From: UBA12014 sp029248335
GTDB lineage: Bacteria; Planctomycetota; Phycisphaerae; Phycisphaerales; SM1A02
Direction: 5' to 3'
Assembly: GCA_029248335.1 (NCBI GenBank)
Contig: JAQWJM010000161.1
Span: forward strand, 1 to 9,917
DNA length: 9,917 nucleotides
Part shown: positions 1-5,409 of the stretch, piece after piece
Position numbering within the stretch: position 1 is the first letter of the stretch
How the letters are laid out: every line of letters starts with the position of its first letter
The notes under the pieces: generated by a model
What the model was told of the DNA's origin: nothing
Seen by the model: only the letters and a program-made list of their open reading frames with translations
Databases searched by the model: none
Program-made: the position numbers and the translations under genes

Positions 1-444
1 ACTCCCGATCCAGCTGTGGTTGAAGATCCTCGCCCCACCCGGTGGATTGTCCGGCAGCGAACTCGAGCCGTAGCGGAGATGTCCCGCGCCGATGAAGTCG
101 TTGACCTCGAACAGATTGACCGTGGGAATTCCCGGCGCGACCCCGTCCGTTCCGCCATAGAAGGCGAAGCCGACCTTCGAGGCGTGGAGACTGGGATCGG
201 TCGCGCCGCTCCGTTCCACGAACTCGATCCCGGAGAACTGACCGTTCCCCTGGTGCGGGGAGTAGCCCGGGTCGAGCGCCTCGGTCTGGACGACGACCAC
301 GCCGGCGCCGGTCGGCAGGTCCTCGCCGAGCCTGGCTGCGAGGTCGAGGTACCCGATCTCCTCGAGCACGTCCGCTGCCGATGCCGGGACGATCGCCGCG
401 GTCGCGGCGACGAGGAGGGTCGGACTGAATCGGCGGATCTTCAT
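1..444 (-). CDS. Secreted subtilase-like (S8 family) protein, N-terminal part only
   Basis: Reading leftwards from the ATG at 444, 148 uninterrupted codons reach the window edge, so the C-terminus is missing. Residues 1-23 (MKIRRFSPTLLVAATAAIVPASA) form a classic signal peptide, giving an exported protein that starts near ADVLEEIGY. The rest fits the first half of a subtilisin-like fold. GAGVVVVQTE (about 46-55) matches the strand that carries the catalytic Asp. LHASKVGFAFYG, then GVAPG (about 99-117), matches the catalytic His helix (HGTHVAG...GVAP). RIFNHSWIGS (139-148) resembles the NxSW oxyanion segment. The Asp position appears to be Glu; the catalytic Ser lies outside the window. A GGAG Shine-Dalgarno sits 10 nt before the ATG. 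The gene follows motB after about 150 nt, probably as a separate unit. Coding status is firm; the family call is motif-based and could be an inactive or divergent relative. Confidence 0.65.
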   Translation of the reverse strand, partial: MKIRRFSPTLLVAATAAIVPASAADVLEEIGYLDLAARLGEDLPTGAGVVVVQTEALDPGYSPHQGNGQFSGIEFVERSGATDPSLHASKVGFAFYGGTDGVAPGIPTVNLFEVNDFIGAGHLRYGSSSLPDNPPGGARIFNHSWIGS

Positions 445-462
445 GGCGTGGTCGCTCCGGTG

Positions 463-485
463 GGTCGGGCGTTTTTCGCCCGACC
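463..485 (-). other. Perfect stem-loop in the leader of the subtilase-like gene
   Basis: GGTCGGGCG (463-471) and CGCCCGACC (477-485) form a perfect 9-bp stem around a five-base loop (AAAAA in the minus-strand RNA). It lies 108 nt beyond the motB stop and 18 nt before the next start codon. No T-run follows on the minus strand, so it is a poor intrinsic terminator. A 5'-terminal mRNA-stabilising hairpin is an alternative: the -10-like TAGAGT at 490-495 would place the transcription start at about the first base of the stem. The stem is seen; either role is inferred. Confidence 0.5.
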
Positions 486-489
486 TGCA

Positions 490-495
490 ACTCTA
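490..495 (-). promoter_or_regulatory. Candidate -10 element for the subtilase-like gene
   Basis: On the minus strand this reads TAGAGT, four of six matches to TATAAT. The hexamer 17 bases upstream (513-518, CTGGAT) is only a weak -35. Initiation here would start the RNA at the hairpin 463-485. This is a weak match in GC-rich DNA, supported mainly by its position. Confidence 0.25.
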
Positions 496-593
496 GCCCT
501 CGAACCGACACGATCCAGTCCACGGTCCGGAAACCCGCCTGAAGCGTCTTCTTCATCCCGTCTGGTCGGGTCGCGAGGGTGATCCGCCGCGGC

Positions 594-1364
594 TCAGTCG
601 CCGGCGGCGTCGCGGCGGACGAGCAGTTCCACCCGTGCGTCCTCGCCGCTGCGGGTGTCGAGACCGAGCTGGTCCCGTCGGGGCTCGCTGGTCCCGCTCA
701 CCTGCACCCGGATCCGGCCCGCCGGAATGCCGGCCGCCTCGAGGTGCTCGACGACGATGTTCGCCCGCGTCCAGGCGATCTGCCGGCCTTCACCCGGACG
801 ATTGAACGCCTCGGGTTCGGATGCGTGGCCACGGACCTCGATGATGTTGCGACGTCCCGCCTGGGAAGCCGCGAATTCCTTGATGATCGAGTCCGCCTGC
901 GGCGACATGGTCAACGACTTGAATCCGAACGGAACGTCGGTGCCCTCGCCGAAGTAGTCGATGTCCCGAGGCGACCGGACGTCTTGCTCGCGACCCCGGA
1001 CCCCGGTGGTGCTCGCTTCGCCGGCACCGCGCTTTCGGATCGCCTCCAGAACCCGGGCGTCCTTCGGATCGTCGGGGTCGAGCGGATTGTGGAAGGCGCG
1101 TCGCACCGCCTCGATGAGTTCGGGGTCGATGTCCTGGACCTCCATCGCGGCGCCCTCGGACTCCTCGCCTCCGCCACCGGCGTTGCCGCCCTTGGGCTGC
1201 ACGTTCAACGCGAAGAGGATCACGAAGAACCCCATCAACAGCATCACCATGTCGGCGAAGGAGATCAGCCACTCGGGAGCCCCGGCCTCCTCCTCCTCGT
1301 CGTGGCCTCCGCCGCCGTGACCGCCGACGTGCCCGCCTGAATGCTTGTCATGTTCGTCGGACAT
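594..1364 (-). CDS. motB: MotB, flagellar motor stator protein
   Basis: This 256-residue protein is the peptidoglycan-anchored subunit of the flagellar stator, which passes ions across the inner membrane to turn the rotor. The single membrane helix is at about 32-53 (WLISFADMVMLLMGFFVILF). D38 in the SFAD motif matches the universally required ion-binding Asp of MotB (D32 in E. coli). A glycine- and acid-rich linker plus plug-like helix follows (about 57-92). The C-terminal OmpA-like peptidoglycan-binding domain has IIEVRGHASEPEAFN (173-187), WTRAN and the GIPAGRIRVQVSGTSEP segment. The cytoplasmic N-terminus is unusual: His/Gly-rich (HDKHSGGHVGGHGGGGH), then four Glu. The start lies 21 nt after the motA stop with a GGGAA-type Shine-Dalgarno, so the two are co-transcribed. 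Its length is a little short of E. coli MotB (308). Confidence 0.93.
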   Translation of the reverse strand: MSDEHDKHSGGHVGGHGGGGHDEEEEAGAPEWLISFADMVMLLMGFFVILFALNVQPKGGNAGGGGEESEGAAMEVQDIDPELIEAVRRAFHNPLDPDDPKDARVLEAIRKRGAGEASTTGVRGREQDVRSPRDIDYFGEGTDVPFGFKSLTMSPQADSIIKEFAASQAGRRNIIEVRGHASEPEAFNRPGEGRQIAWTRANIVVEHLEAAGIPAGRIRVQVSGTSEPRRDQLGLDTRSGEDARVELLVRRDAAGD

Positions 1365-1385
1365 GCGATTCCCGTTTCCCGTCGA

Positions 1386-2171
1386 TCAGGCCGCGAGCTT
1401 GAGTCCGCCTCGTCCCGACTGCGGCACGAAGGCGAGCATCTTCTCGGTGGTGGTTCTGGGGTTGTCGCCCGCCTGGATGCTCATGATGCCCTGGAGCATC
1501 ATCTCCTTGGCGAGGATCTCCTCGCCCGAGCGGAGCGAAAGCTTGTCGCCGATCGGGCCGGCGATGGCGTTGGCGAGCACGGTTCCGTACATCGTCGCCG
1601 TCACCGCGACCGCAAGCATGCCGCCCAGTTCCTCGATGCTGCCACCGAGCGAACCGAACATGCCGATCTGCCCGATCAGCGTCGCCGCGAGCCCGTAGCC
1701 CGGACCGTAGAGCTTGATCAGGTCGAAGAACTTCTTGCCGGCCTTGTGTCGTTCCTGCATCGCCATGACCTCGAGCCGCAGGGTCGTCTCGACGATCGCC
1801 TCGTCGGTGCCGTCGACCGCCATCTTCAGGCCCTGGGCGAGGAAGGGATCCGAGATGTCCTCGATCTCGCTCTCGAGGGCGAGGATGCCGTCTCGGCGGG
1901 CCTTGTCGCTGAGCGTCGCCATCAGGGTCACGGTCTCGCCGTTGGAGGCCGAGGGTTCCCGCATGAACGCCTTGATGTAGCCCGGGACCTGCTTGAGCTT
2001 GTCCATGGGCATCGCCATGAAGAGCACGCTCAGCGTGCCGCCGAACACCATGATGACGCCCTTGAGCGACCAGAACATCATGATGTTGCCACCGTGACTC
2101 AGCACGAGCCCGACCGTTCCCACGATCACGACCACGCCGAGGATTGTTCCGATCAGACTTGCCTTGTCCAT
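1386..2171 (-). CDS. motA: MotA, flagellar motor stator protein
   Basis: This 261-residue integral membrane protein forms the ion channel of the flagellar motor with MotB and pushes on the rotor. It has four membrane helices, at about 4-25, 34-54, 155-175 and 185-207. The cytoplasmic loop has ARRDGILALE (91-100), whose Arg and Glu correspond to the charged residues of E. coli MotA (R90, E98) that contact FliG. P157 in YGPGYG and P206 in AGPIGDKL match the two conserved channel prolines. The start is set at 2171 because AGGAGG lies 11 nt upstream and the protein then begins MDKASLIGTILG, right at TM1. An ATG 11 codons further upstream (2204) lacks such a site and falls inside an inverted repeat. 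It is the first gene of a motAB operon. Confidence 0.93.
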   Translation of the reverse strand: MDKASLIGTILGVVVIVGTVGLVLSHGGNIMMFWSLKGVIMVFGGTLSVLFMAMPMDKLKQVPGYIKAFMREPSASNGETVTLMATLSDKARRDGILALESEIEDISDPFLAQGLKMAVDGTDEAIVETTLRLEVMAMQERHKAGKKFFDLIKLYGPGYGLAATLIGQIGMFGSLGGSIEELGGMLAVAVTATMYGTVLANAIAGPIGDKLSLRSGEEILAKEMMLQGIMSIQAGDNPRTTTEKMLAFVPQSGRGGLKLAA

Positions 2172-2198
2172 GGCTCGATCAACCTCCTGCGACGAGCA

Positions 2199-2215
2199 GT
2201 CCACGATCCGTGGAC
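2199..2215. repeat. Perfect inverted repeat upstream of motA
   Basis: GTCCACG-ATC-CGTGGAC is a 7-bp perfect dyad with a 3-nt centre, 28 nt before the motA start and just upstream of its AGGAGG. It could be an operator or a leader hairpin. A related sequence (CAGTCCACGGTCCG, 516-529) lies upstream of the subtilase-like gene, matching 13 of 14 positions with 2197-2210. The function is unknown. Confidence 0.4.
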
Positions 2216-2336
2216 ACGCCGCTGGAAGGACGATCGGCCCGAATGCAAGGGTTCTTGACGCGAGTCCGCATCTCCGCGGATCGACCCTGCCGGTCGTGCG
2301 GATGCCGTGGAGGGGAATCCCATCCGGGCCGGGTTC

Positions 2337-2343
2337 TTATCGG
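2337..2343 (-). promoter_or_regulatory. Candidate sigma-28 (FliA) -10 element upstream of motA
   Basis: On the minus strand this reads CCGATAA (in context TTTCCGATAAG). It matches seven of eight bases of the sigma-28 -10 consensus GCCGATAA, which drives late flagellar genes including motAB in many bacteria. The matching -35 (TAAA about 15 nt upstream) is absent; a self-complementary ACCGATCGGT (2358-2367) covers that area. The leader to motA would be about 160 nt. The match is seen; the role is inferred from the downstream flagellar genes. Confidence 0.3.
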
Positions 2344-2411
2344 AAACGCCCCACCAGACCGATCGGTGCGGATCGAGGTGGATTCGCCGACGGGCGTTCG
2401 AAGAGGATCGG

Positions 2412-2720
2412 TCAGTCCGTCGCGGCGACCGTGACCATCGATTCCGACGACGATTCGACGCGTTTCAAGGCGGCGGCCGGCCTGAACGCGACGGTGCTGG
2501 AGGCGGGGATGACGAGCGTCTCCCCGGTTCGGGGATTGCGACCGGGCCTCGCCTCCCGGTGCTTGCGTTCGAAGGTGCCGAAACCGGCGAGGGTGACCGA
2601 ACCGTCCCGCTCCACGCCTTCGAGCACGGCGTCGAGCACCGCTCGAACCGACTTCTCCGCGTGGCTTCGGGGACCACCGAGATCGGCGGCGACGAGTTCG
2701 ACGAGATCACCCTTGTTCAT
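2412..2720 (-). CDS. HU/IHF-family DNA-binding protein
   Basis: This 102-residue small histone-like protein bends and compacts DNA as a dimer. The N-terminal helices start MNKGDLVELVA, as typical HU does. GFGTFERK (47-54) is the family signature strand turn. The DNA-grasping arm has ARPGRNPRTGETLVI (57-71), with P63 at the position of the DNA-intercalating proline. The core ends at AFRPAAALKR (78-87). Beyond this is a 15-residue Ser/Glu-rich tail (VESSSESMVTVAATD), which makes it longer than the usual 90 residues; this is not the Lys/Ala-rich tail of some actinobacterial and planctomycete HUs. An AAGGA Shine-Dalgarno sits 8-9 nt before the ATG at 2720. The frame stays open further upstream, but that part overlaps the divergent dehydrogenase and has no family match. 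HU versus IHF subunit cannot be told by eye. Confidence 0.9.
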   Translation of the reverse strand: MNKGDLVELVAADLGGPRSHAEKSVRAVLDAVLEGVERDGSVTLAGFGTFERKHREARPGRNPRTGETLVIPASSTVAFRPAAALKRVESSSESMVTVAATD

Positions 2721-2757
2721 GCAGCGGTTCCTTGTTCGTCGGCGGTGACGAGACTGG

Positions 2758-2763
2758 AACATA
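2758..2763 (-). promoter_or_regulatory. Candidate -10 for the HU gene
   Basis: On the minus strand this reads TATGTT within GACTATGTTCC, four of six matches to TATAAT. It would give a leader of roughly 30 nt that includes the AAGGA site. Eighteen bases upstream, TTCGAC is a poor -35. It is suggestive only. Confidence 0.3.
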
Positions 2764-2884
2764 GTCCCCGGCCCACGGCGGGTCGAACACCCGACTCCCG
2801 GGCGGGGGATCCACGGTGGACATCCGATCGAGGTTGCGGATCCCGCCGGCGATCCGTACGAGGGAGCGACGGGATGGCGTCTGC

Positions 2885-2890
2885 TAGCAT
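2885..2890 (+). promoter_or_regulatory. Candidate extended -10 giving a near-leaderless mRNA
   Basis: TGCTAGCAT (2882-2890) has the TGn extension plus TAGCAT, four of six to TATAAT. It ends 9 nt before the ATG at 2900. No Shine-Dalgarno exists in between. Transcription would therefore start within a few bases of the start codon. No -35 is visible near 2862-2867 (GGGAGC). Confidence 0.4.
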
Positions 2891-2899
2891 CGACGTTCG

Positions 2900-3874
2900 A
2901 TGATCTCCACCCCCCGAACGCCCGAGACACCGCTCGTCGTCCGCACCGAACATCTCGATCCCGAGGCGGAAGCCTGGATCGCGGAGCGATGCGCATTCGC
3001 GGTGGCGACGCCCGGCGACGAGACCTTCGACGGCCTCGCGGACCGGATCGTCGGACTCGTGGTTCGCACCTACACCGACGTCGACGTCGCGCTTCTCGAT
3101 CGGCTCCCGGCCCTGCGGGTCGTCGCTCGTGCCGGCGTGGGGATCGACAACATCGACGTCGCCGCCTGTCGCGCCCGCGGCGTGGAGGTCGTCCACACGC
3201 CGGACGCGAACACCCAGGCGGTCGTCGAGTACGTCACCGCCCTGCTCTGCGACGCGATCCGTCCCCGACTCTTCCTCGAGGCCGCGGTCGATGCCGATCG
3301 ATGGAAGGCGATCCGGGCCGAAGTCTGCGGCGAGCGGCAGATGAACGAGATGACGCTGGGCATCCTCGGGCTCGGACGGATCGGTCGACGAATCGCCGCG
3401 GTCGCCGGCGCCATCGGCTTCAAGGTGATCTACCACGACCTGATCGACCTTCCCGAAGCGGTTCGAGCCGGCGCGGAACCGGTCTCGATGGAGACGCTGC
3501 TGGCGGAGTCCGACGTGATCACGGTCCACGTCGACGGTCGCTCGTCGAACCGGGATCTGATCGACGCCGCCGTGCTCCGACGTCTCAAGCCGGATGCGGT
3601 CCTCGTCAACACCAGCCGCGGATTCGTGATCCGGGAGGATGATCTCGCCGCCTGGCTGGCGGGGCGTCCCGAGGCCCGGGCGATCCTCGACGTGCACGCG
3701 GAGGAACCGTTCCCCGCGAGCGATCCGCTGGTCGCGCTCCCGAATGCACACCTCGCGCCCCATCTCGCGAGTCGCACCCGCACCGCGATGTCGAACATGA
3801 GCTGGGTCGTCCGCGATCTCTGGCGGGTGCTCGAGGGCGAGGCACCGCACCATCCCGCACCGGATCCGTCCTGA
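2900..3874 (+). CDS. D-2-hydroxyacid dehydrogenase, phosphoglycerate dehydrogenase type
   Basis: This 324-residue cytosolic NAD-dependent oxidoreductase belongs to the family that interconverts 2-hydroxy and 2-keto acids. The substrate-side segment has VVARAGVGIDNIDVAAC (74-90). The Rossmann dinucleotide site is LGILGLGRIG (153-162), with D180 ending the second strand, which favours NAD over NADP. The catalytic triad is complete: R240 in VNTSRG, E269 in DVHAEEP and H288 in LAPH, equivalent to R240, E269 and H292 of E. coli SerA. There is no C-terminal ACT domain, so it resembles the short form of 3-phosphoglycerate dehydrogenase (first step of serine synthesis), without the serine-binding domain. 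Glyoxylate, hydroxypyruvate or other keto acids are alternatives, since substrate is not readable from motifs. The gene is divergent from HU by 179 bp and has no Shine-Dalgarno. The family is sure; the exact substrate is not. Confidence 0.88.
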   Translation: MISTPRTPETPLVVRTEHLDPEAEAWIAERCAFAVATPGDETFDGLADRIVGLVVRTYTDVDVALLDRLPALRVVARAGVGIDNIDVAACRARGVEVVHTPDANTQAVVEYVTALLCDAIRPRLFLEAAVDADRWKAIRAEVCGERQMNEMTLGILGLGRIGRRIAAVAGAIGFKVIYHDLIDLPEAVRAGAEPVSMETLLAESDVITVHVDGRSSNRDLIDAAVLRRLKPDAVLVNTSRGFVIREDDLAAWLAGRPEARAILDVHAEEPFPASDPLVALPNAHLAPHLASRTRTAMSNMSWVVRDLWRVLEGEAPHHPAPDPS

Positions 3875-3881
3875 AACGACA

Positions 3882-3910
3882 CGGGCCCCGATCCGGTGGA
3901 TCGAGGCCCG
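3882..3910. terminator. Stem-loop between convergent genes
   Basis: CGGGCC-C-CGATCC pairs with GGATCG-A-GGCCCG across a GGT loop: twelve pairs and one mismatch. It lies 7 nt after the dehydrogenase stop and 37 nt beyond the stop of the convergent secreted protein gene. No strong T-run follows on either side, so its efficiency as an intrinsic terminator is uncertain. Its position between two convergent stops favours a bidirectional role. Confidence 0.6.
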
Positions 3911-3947
3911 CGATTCGATTCGACGTCGATGGTCCGAGCGGTCGTGC

Positions 3948-5099
3948 TCAGAAGCAGGAACCCCAGTAGCCGAGCAGCAGACCCATGTCGGCGCCGTCCA
4001 CCACGCCATCGTCGTTCAGATCGCCGGGGCAGGACCGGGGGGCGATCCCGGGGTAGCGGGTGACGGTCCCGGGCACGAACTGACAGACGTACACGTCGTC
4101 ACCGATCACCTCGACGCCGGTCGGCAGCCAGAGGCCTCCGATGAAGGTGTCGAAGCTGCCATCCTGTCGCACTCGGATCACGCTTCCGGTACCGGGAGCC
4201 GGTTGTCCGGTCGCGGGATCGAAGTCGCCTGCGGAGCAGACCAGCAGGCTTCCGTCGGCCGCGACCTCGATGTCGACCAGGGTCTTGAGCCCCGTGGCGA
4301 CCGCGGTGTAACTGCCGTCGGCGGAGAGACGGAAGACGCTCGCCGCGCCATCGACGAACGGGAATCCGGTCAGCTGGACGACGTACGCGCCGCCGTCCCC
4401 ATCGGGGACGATCCGGGTCGGCACCGCCTGCGAGGTCGGCGGGGTCGTCCCCTTCGGGTTCACCGTGTTCGGGAACTCGGCGAGCACCGCATAGTCGGTC
4501 CCGTCGTATGTGATGACCGCGTTGGCACCGGCGTCGACGATCCAGAGGACGCCATCGATCTCGGCCGCGGAATAGGTGTTGGAGTCGGGGAAGCCGGCCT
4601 CCTGCCGAACGAACGGAAAGACGGGGACCGACTCGATCATCGCCGCGCCGTCGATCGCATAGGGGCCTGCCGCGAGGACCGTGTAGGAAGGATCGAAACG
4701 AACGATCGATCCGAGATAGGGGAACGCCCCGGGAACGTTCGGACCACCGGTCGCCAGGAGGAGGGAACCATCCGGGGCGAAGCTGATGTGGTGAGCGCCC
4801 GAAGGTTCTCCCATCGCGTTGAAGGCGGTTTGGATGTTCTCGATCAACGGCACCAGCGTGAAGCTGCCGTCGAGGTTCGCCGCGAGCATGGAGACGCGAC
4901 CGATGCCGGGGGCCGTGGGCCCCTTGGGGTTGACGCCCAACTCCGATACCCAGAGTCGTCCACCCGCATCCGACTCGAGTCCGATGGGCAGGACGAGACC
5001 GGAGGCGATCACATCGTCGTCACCACCGCCGAAGGCCGGGCCGGTCGTCAGAATCGCGGCGCCGAGCACCGCTGGGATCGCATGCTTTCGAAGACTCAT
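3948..5099 (-). CDS. Secreted ScyD/ScyE-like beta-propeller protein with dockerin-like tail
   Basis: This 383-residue exported protein begins with a signal peptide (MSLRKHAIPAVLGAAILTTGPAFG, likely cut after residue 24). The body has repeated propeller blades typical of NHL/ScyD-type folds: GLVLPIGLESDAGGRLWVSE (34-53), ISFAPDGSLLLATGG, EIDGVLWIVDAGAN, RIVPDGDGGAYVVQ, IEVAADGSLLVCSAGD and GVEVIGDDVYVCQ. The C-terminus (357-383) has a calcium-binding EF-hand/dockerin-like loop, with D360, N362, D364, D368 and D371 at chelating spacing. LLLGYWGSC follows, with cysteines C357 and C382 flanking the loop. This tail is typical of secreted proteins in Phycisphaerae-like planctomycetes and may mediate attachment or sorting; that is not shown here. 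An AAGGAG site 7 nt before the ATG is a strong Shine-Dalgarno. No enzymatic residues are recognised; the family name implies fold, not scytonemin synthesis. Confidence 0.82.
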   Translation of the reverse strand: MSLRKHAIPAVLGAAILTTGPAFGGGDDDVIASGLVLPIGLESDAGGRLWVSELGVNPKGPTAPGIGRVSMLAANLDGSFTLVPLIENIQTAFNAMGEPSGAHHISFAPDGSLLLATGGPNVPGAFPYLGSIVRFDPSYTVLAAGPYAIDGAAMIESVPVFPFVRQEAGFPDSNTYSAAEIDGVLWIVDAGANAVITYDGTDYAVLAEFPNTVNPKGTTPPTSQAVPTRIVPDGDGGAYVVQLTGFPFVDGAASVFRLSADGSYTAVATGLKTLVDIEVAADGSLLVCSAGDFDPATGQPAPGTGSVIRVRQDGSFDTFIGGLWLPTGVEVIGDDVYVCQFVPGTVTRYPGIAPRSCPGDLNDDGVVDGADMGLLLGYWGSCF

Positions 5100-5106
5100 G
5101 AACTTT

Positions 5107-5112
5107 CTCCTT
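5107..5112 (-). promoter_or_regulatory. Strong Shine-Dalgarno of the secreted propeller gene
   Basis: On the minus strand AAGGAG lies 7 nt before the ATG at 5099. It fixes the start and contrasts with the weak or absent sites of the dehydrogenase at 2900 and the acyl-CoA genes. Confidence 0.7.
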
Positions 5113-5124
5113 GGAACGAAATTT

Positions 5125-5164
5125 GGATCGGATCAGATCGGATCAGATCGGATCGGATTGGATA
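5125..5164. repeat. Pentanucleotide tandem repeat (GGATC-type, eight units)
   Basis: Eight consecutive 5-bp units read GGATC, GGATC, AGATC, GGATC, AGATC, GGATC, GGATT, GGATA. Six contain GATC. The array lies in the leader of the secreted protein gene, 25 nt before its start codon and touching the T-tract of the upstream hairpin. It is short enough to have arisen by slippage and might vary in copy number between strains. Nothing suggests CRISPR or an origin. Confidence 0.85.
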
Positions 5165-5205
5165 AAAAGTGGGGCGGACCTCCGACCGAAATCGGAAGAC
5201 GCCCC
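5164..5205 (-). terminator. Terminator-like hairpin in the leader of the secreted protein gene
   Basis: GGGGCG (5171-5176) pairs with CGCCCC (5200-5205), and inside it TCCGA (5181-5185) pairs with TCGGA (5192-5196). The gap is a small internal loop and the apical loop is six bases. On the minus strand it is followed by AC and then TTTTT (5168-5164), the form of an intrinsic terminator in minus orientation. It is 65 nt upstream of the start codon at 5099. It could be an attenuator, the end of a short RNA, or insulation with the real promoter lying downstream. The structure is seen; activity is inferred. Confidence 0.5.
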
Positions 5206-5409
5206 CGACAGATTGAGAACGATCGTAACACCCGATCCGCGTTTTAAGACCAAACACTTGTCCATCTGCCGGCTCACGTGGGGCGCTCGCGATACCGACC
5301 TGCGTCTCCAGGTTCCGCAGTCGGTCGAATCGTCCCGGCCGGTGATGGTCGTATCGCATACGATCCGCGACCCTCAAACACCTCTCCTCTCACCGCTTCG
5401 GAAGCCACC
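5206..5409. promoter_or_regulatory. Divergent regulatory region between the secreted protein gene and eno
   Basis: With 5100-5205 this makes a 310-bp gene-free stretch. It holds a self-complementary AACGATCGT-type core near 5219-5226, an AT-richer patch (GCGTTTTAAGACCAAACACTTG, about 5240-5260) that could hold the minus-strand promoter, a CACGTG at 5275-5280, and the dyad at 5349-5363. I found no promoter with both good -35 and -10 boxes on either strand, and no open frame with recognisable protein features. Confidence 0.4.
5349..5363. promoter_or_regulatory. Dyad upstream of eno, possible operator over a -10
   Basis: TCGTAT-CGC-ATACGA is a perfect 6-bp inverted repeat, 46 nt before the eno start. 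TACGAT (5359-5364) within it resembles a -10 (four of six). A factor binding the dyad would block that promoter. No -35 is visible at the right spacing. Confidence 0.35.

Noticed and set aside
2172..2204. Longer motA start at 2204
   Set aside because: The extra 11 residues include the Shine-Dalgarno of the 2171 start and part of the inverted repeat; MotA proteins begin directly at TM1.
2241..2248. TTGCATTC on the motA strand as a sigma-54 -12 element
   Set aside because: The required GG at the -24 position is absent at the correct spacing.
16..2258. Three long plus-strand frames (16-582, 579-1340, 1341-2258)
   Set aside because: They are antisense to the subtilase-like, motB and motA genes, each supported by signal peptide, motifs or membrane helices on the minus strand.
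2717..4009. 430-codon open frame on the minus strand
   Set aside because: It lies opposite the dehydrogenase with its complete Rossmann and catalytic residues, and overlaps the end of the propeller gene. No protein features were seen.
5125..5164. GATC-rich array as a CRISPR, origin or transposon end
   Set aside because: Units are only 5 bp with no spacers, no DnaA boxes or dnaA gene nearby, and no matching inverted copy elsewhere in the window.
4203..5165. 320-codon plus-strand frame
   Set aside because: It is antisense to the secreted propeller protein; it is charged, without domains, and runs into the pentamer repeat.
5278..5409. Upstream extension of the enolase frame
   Set aside because: Enolases start at the MSFEILSVHARQI equivalent, and the extension has no similarity and contains the promoter-like dyad.
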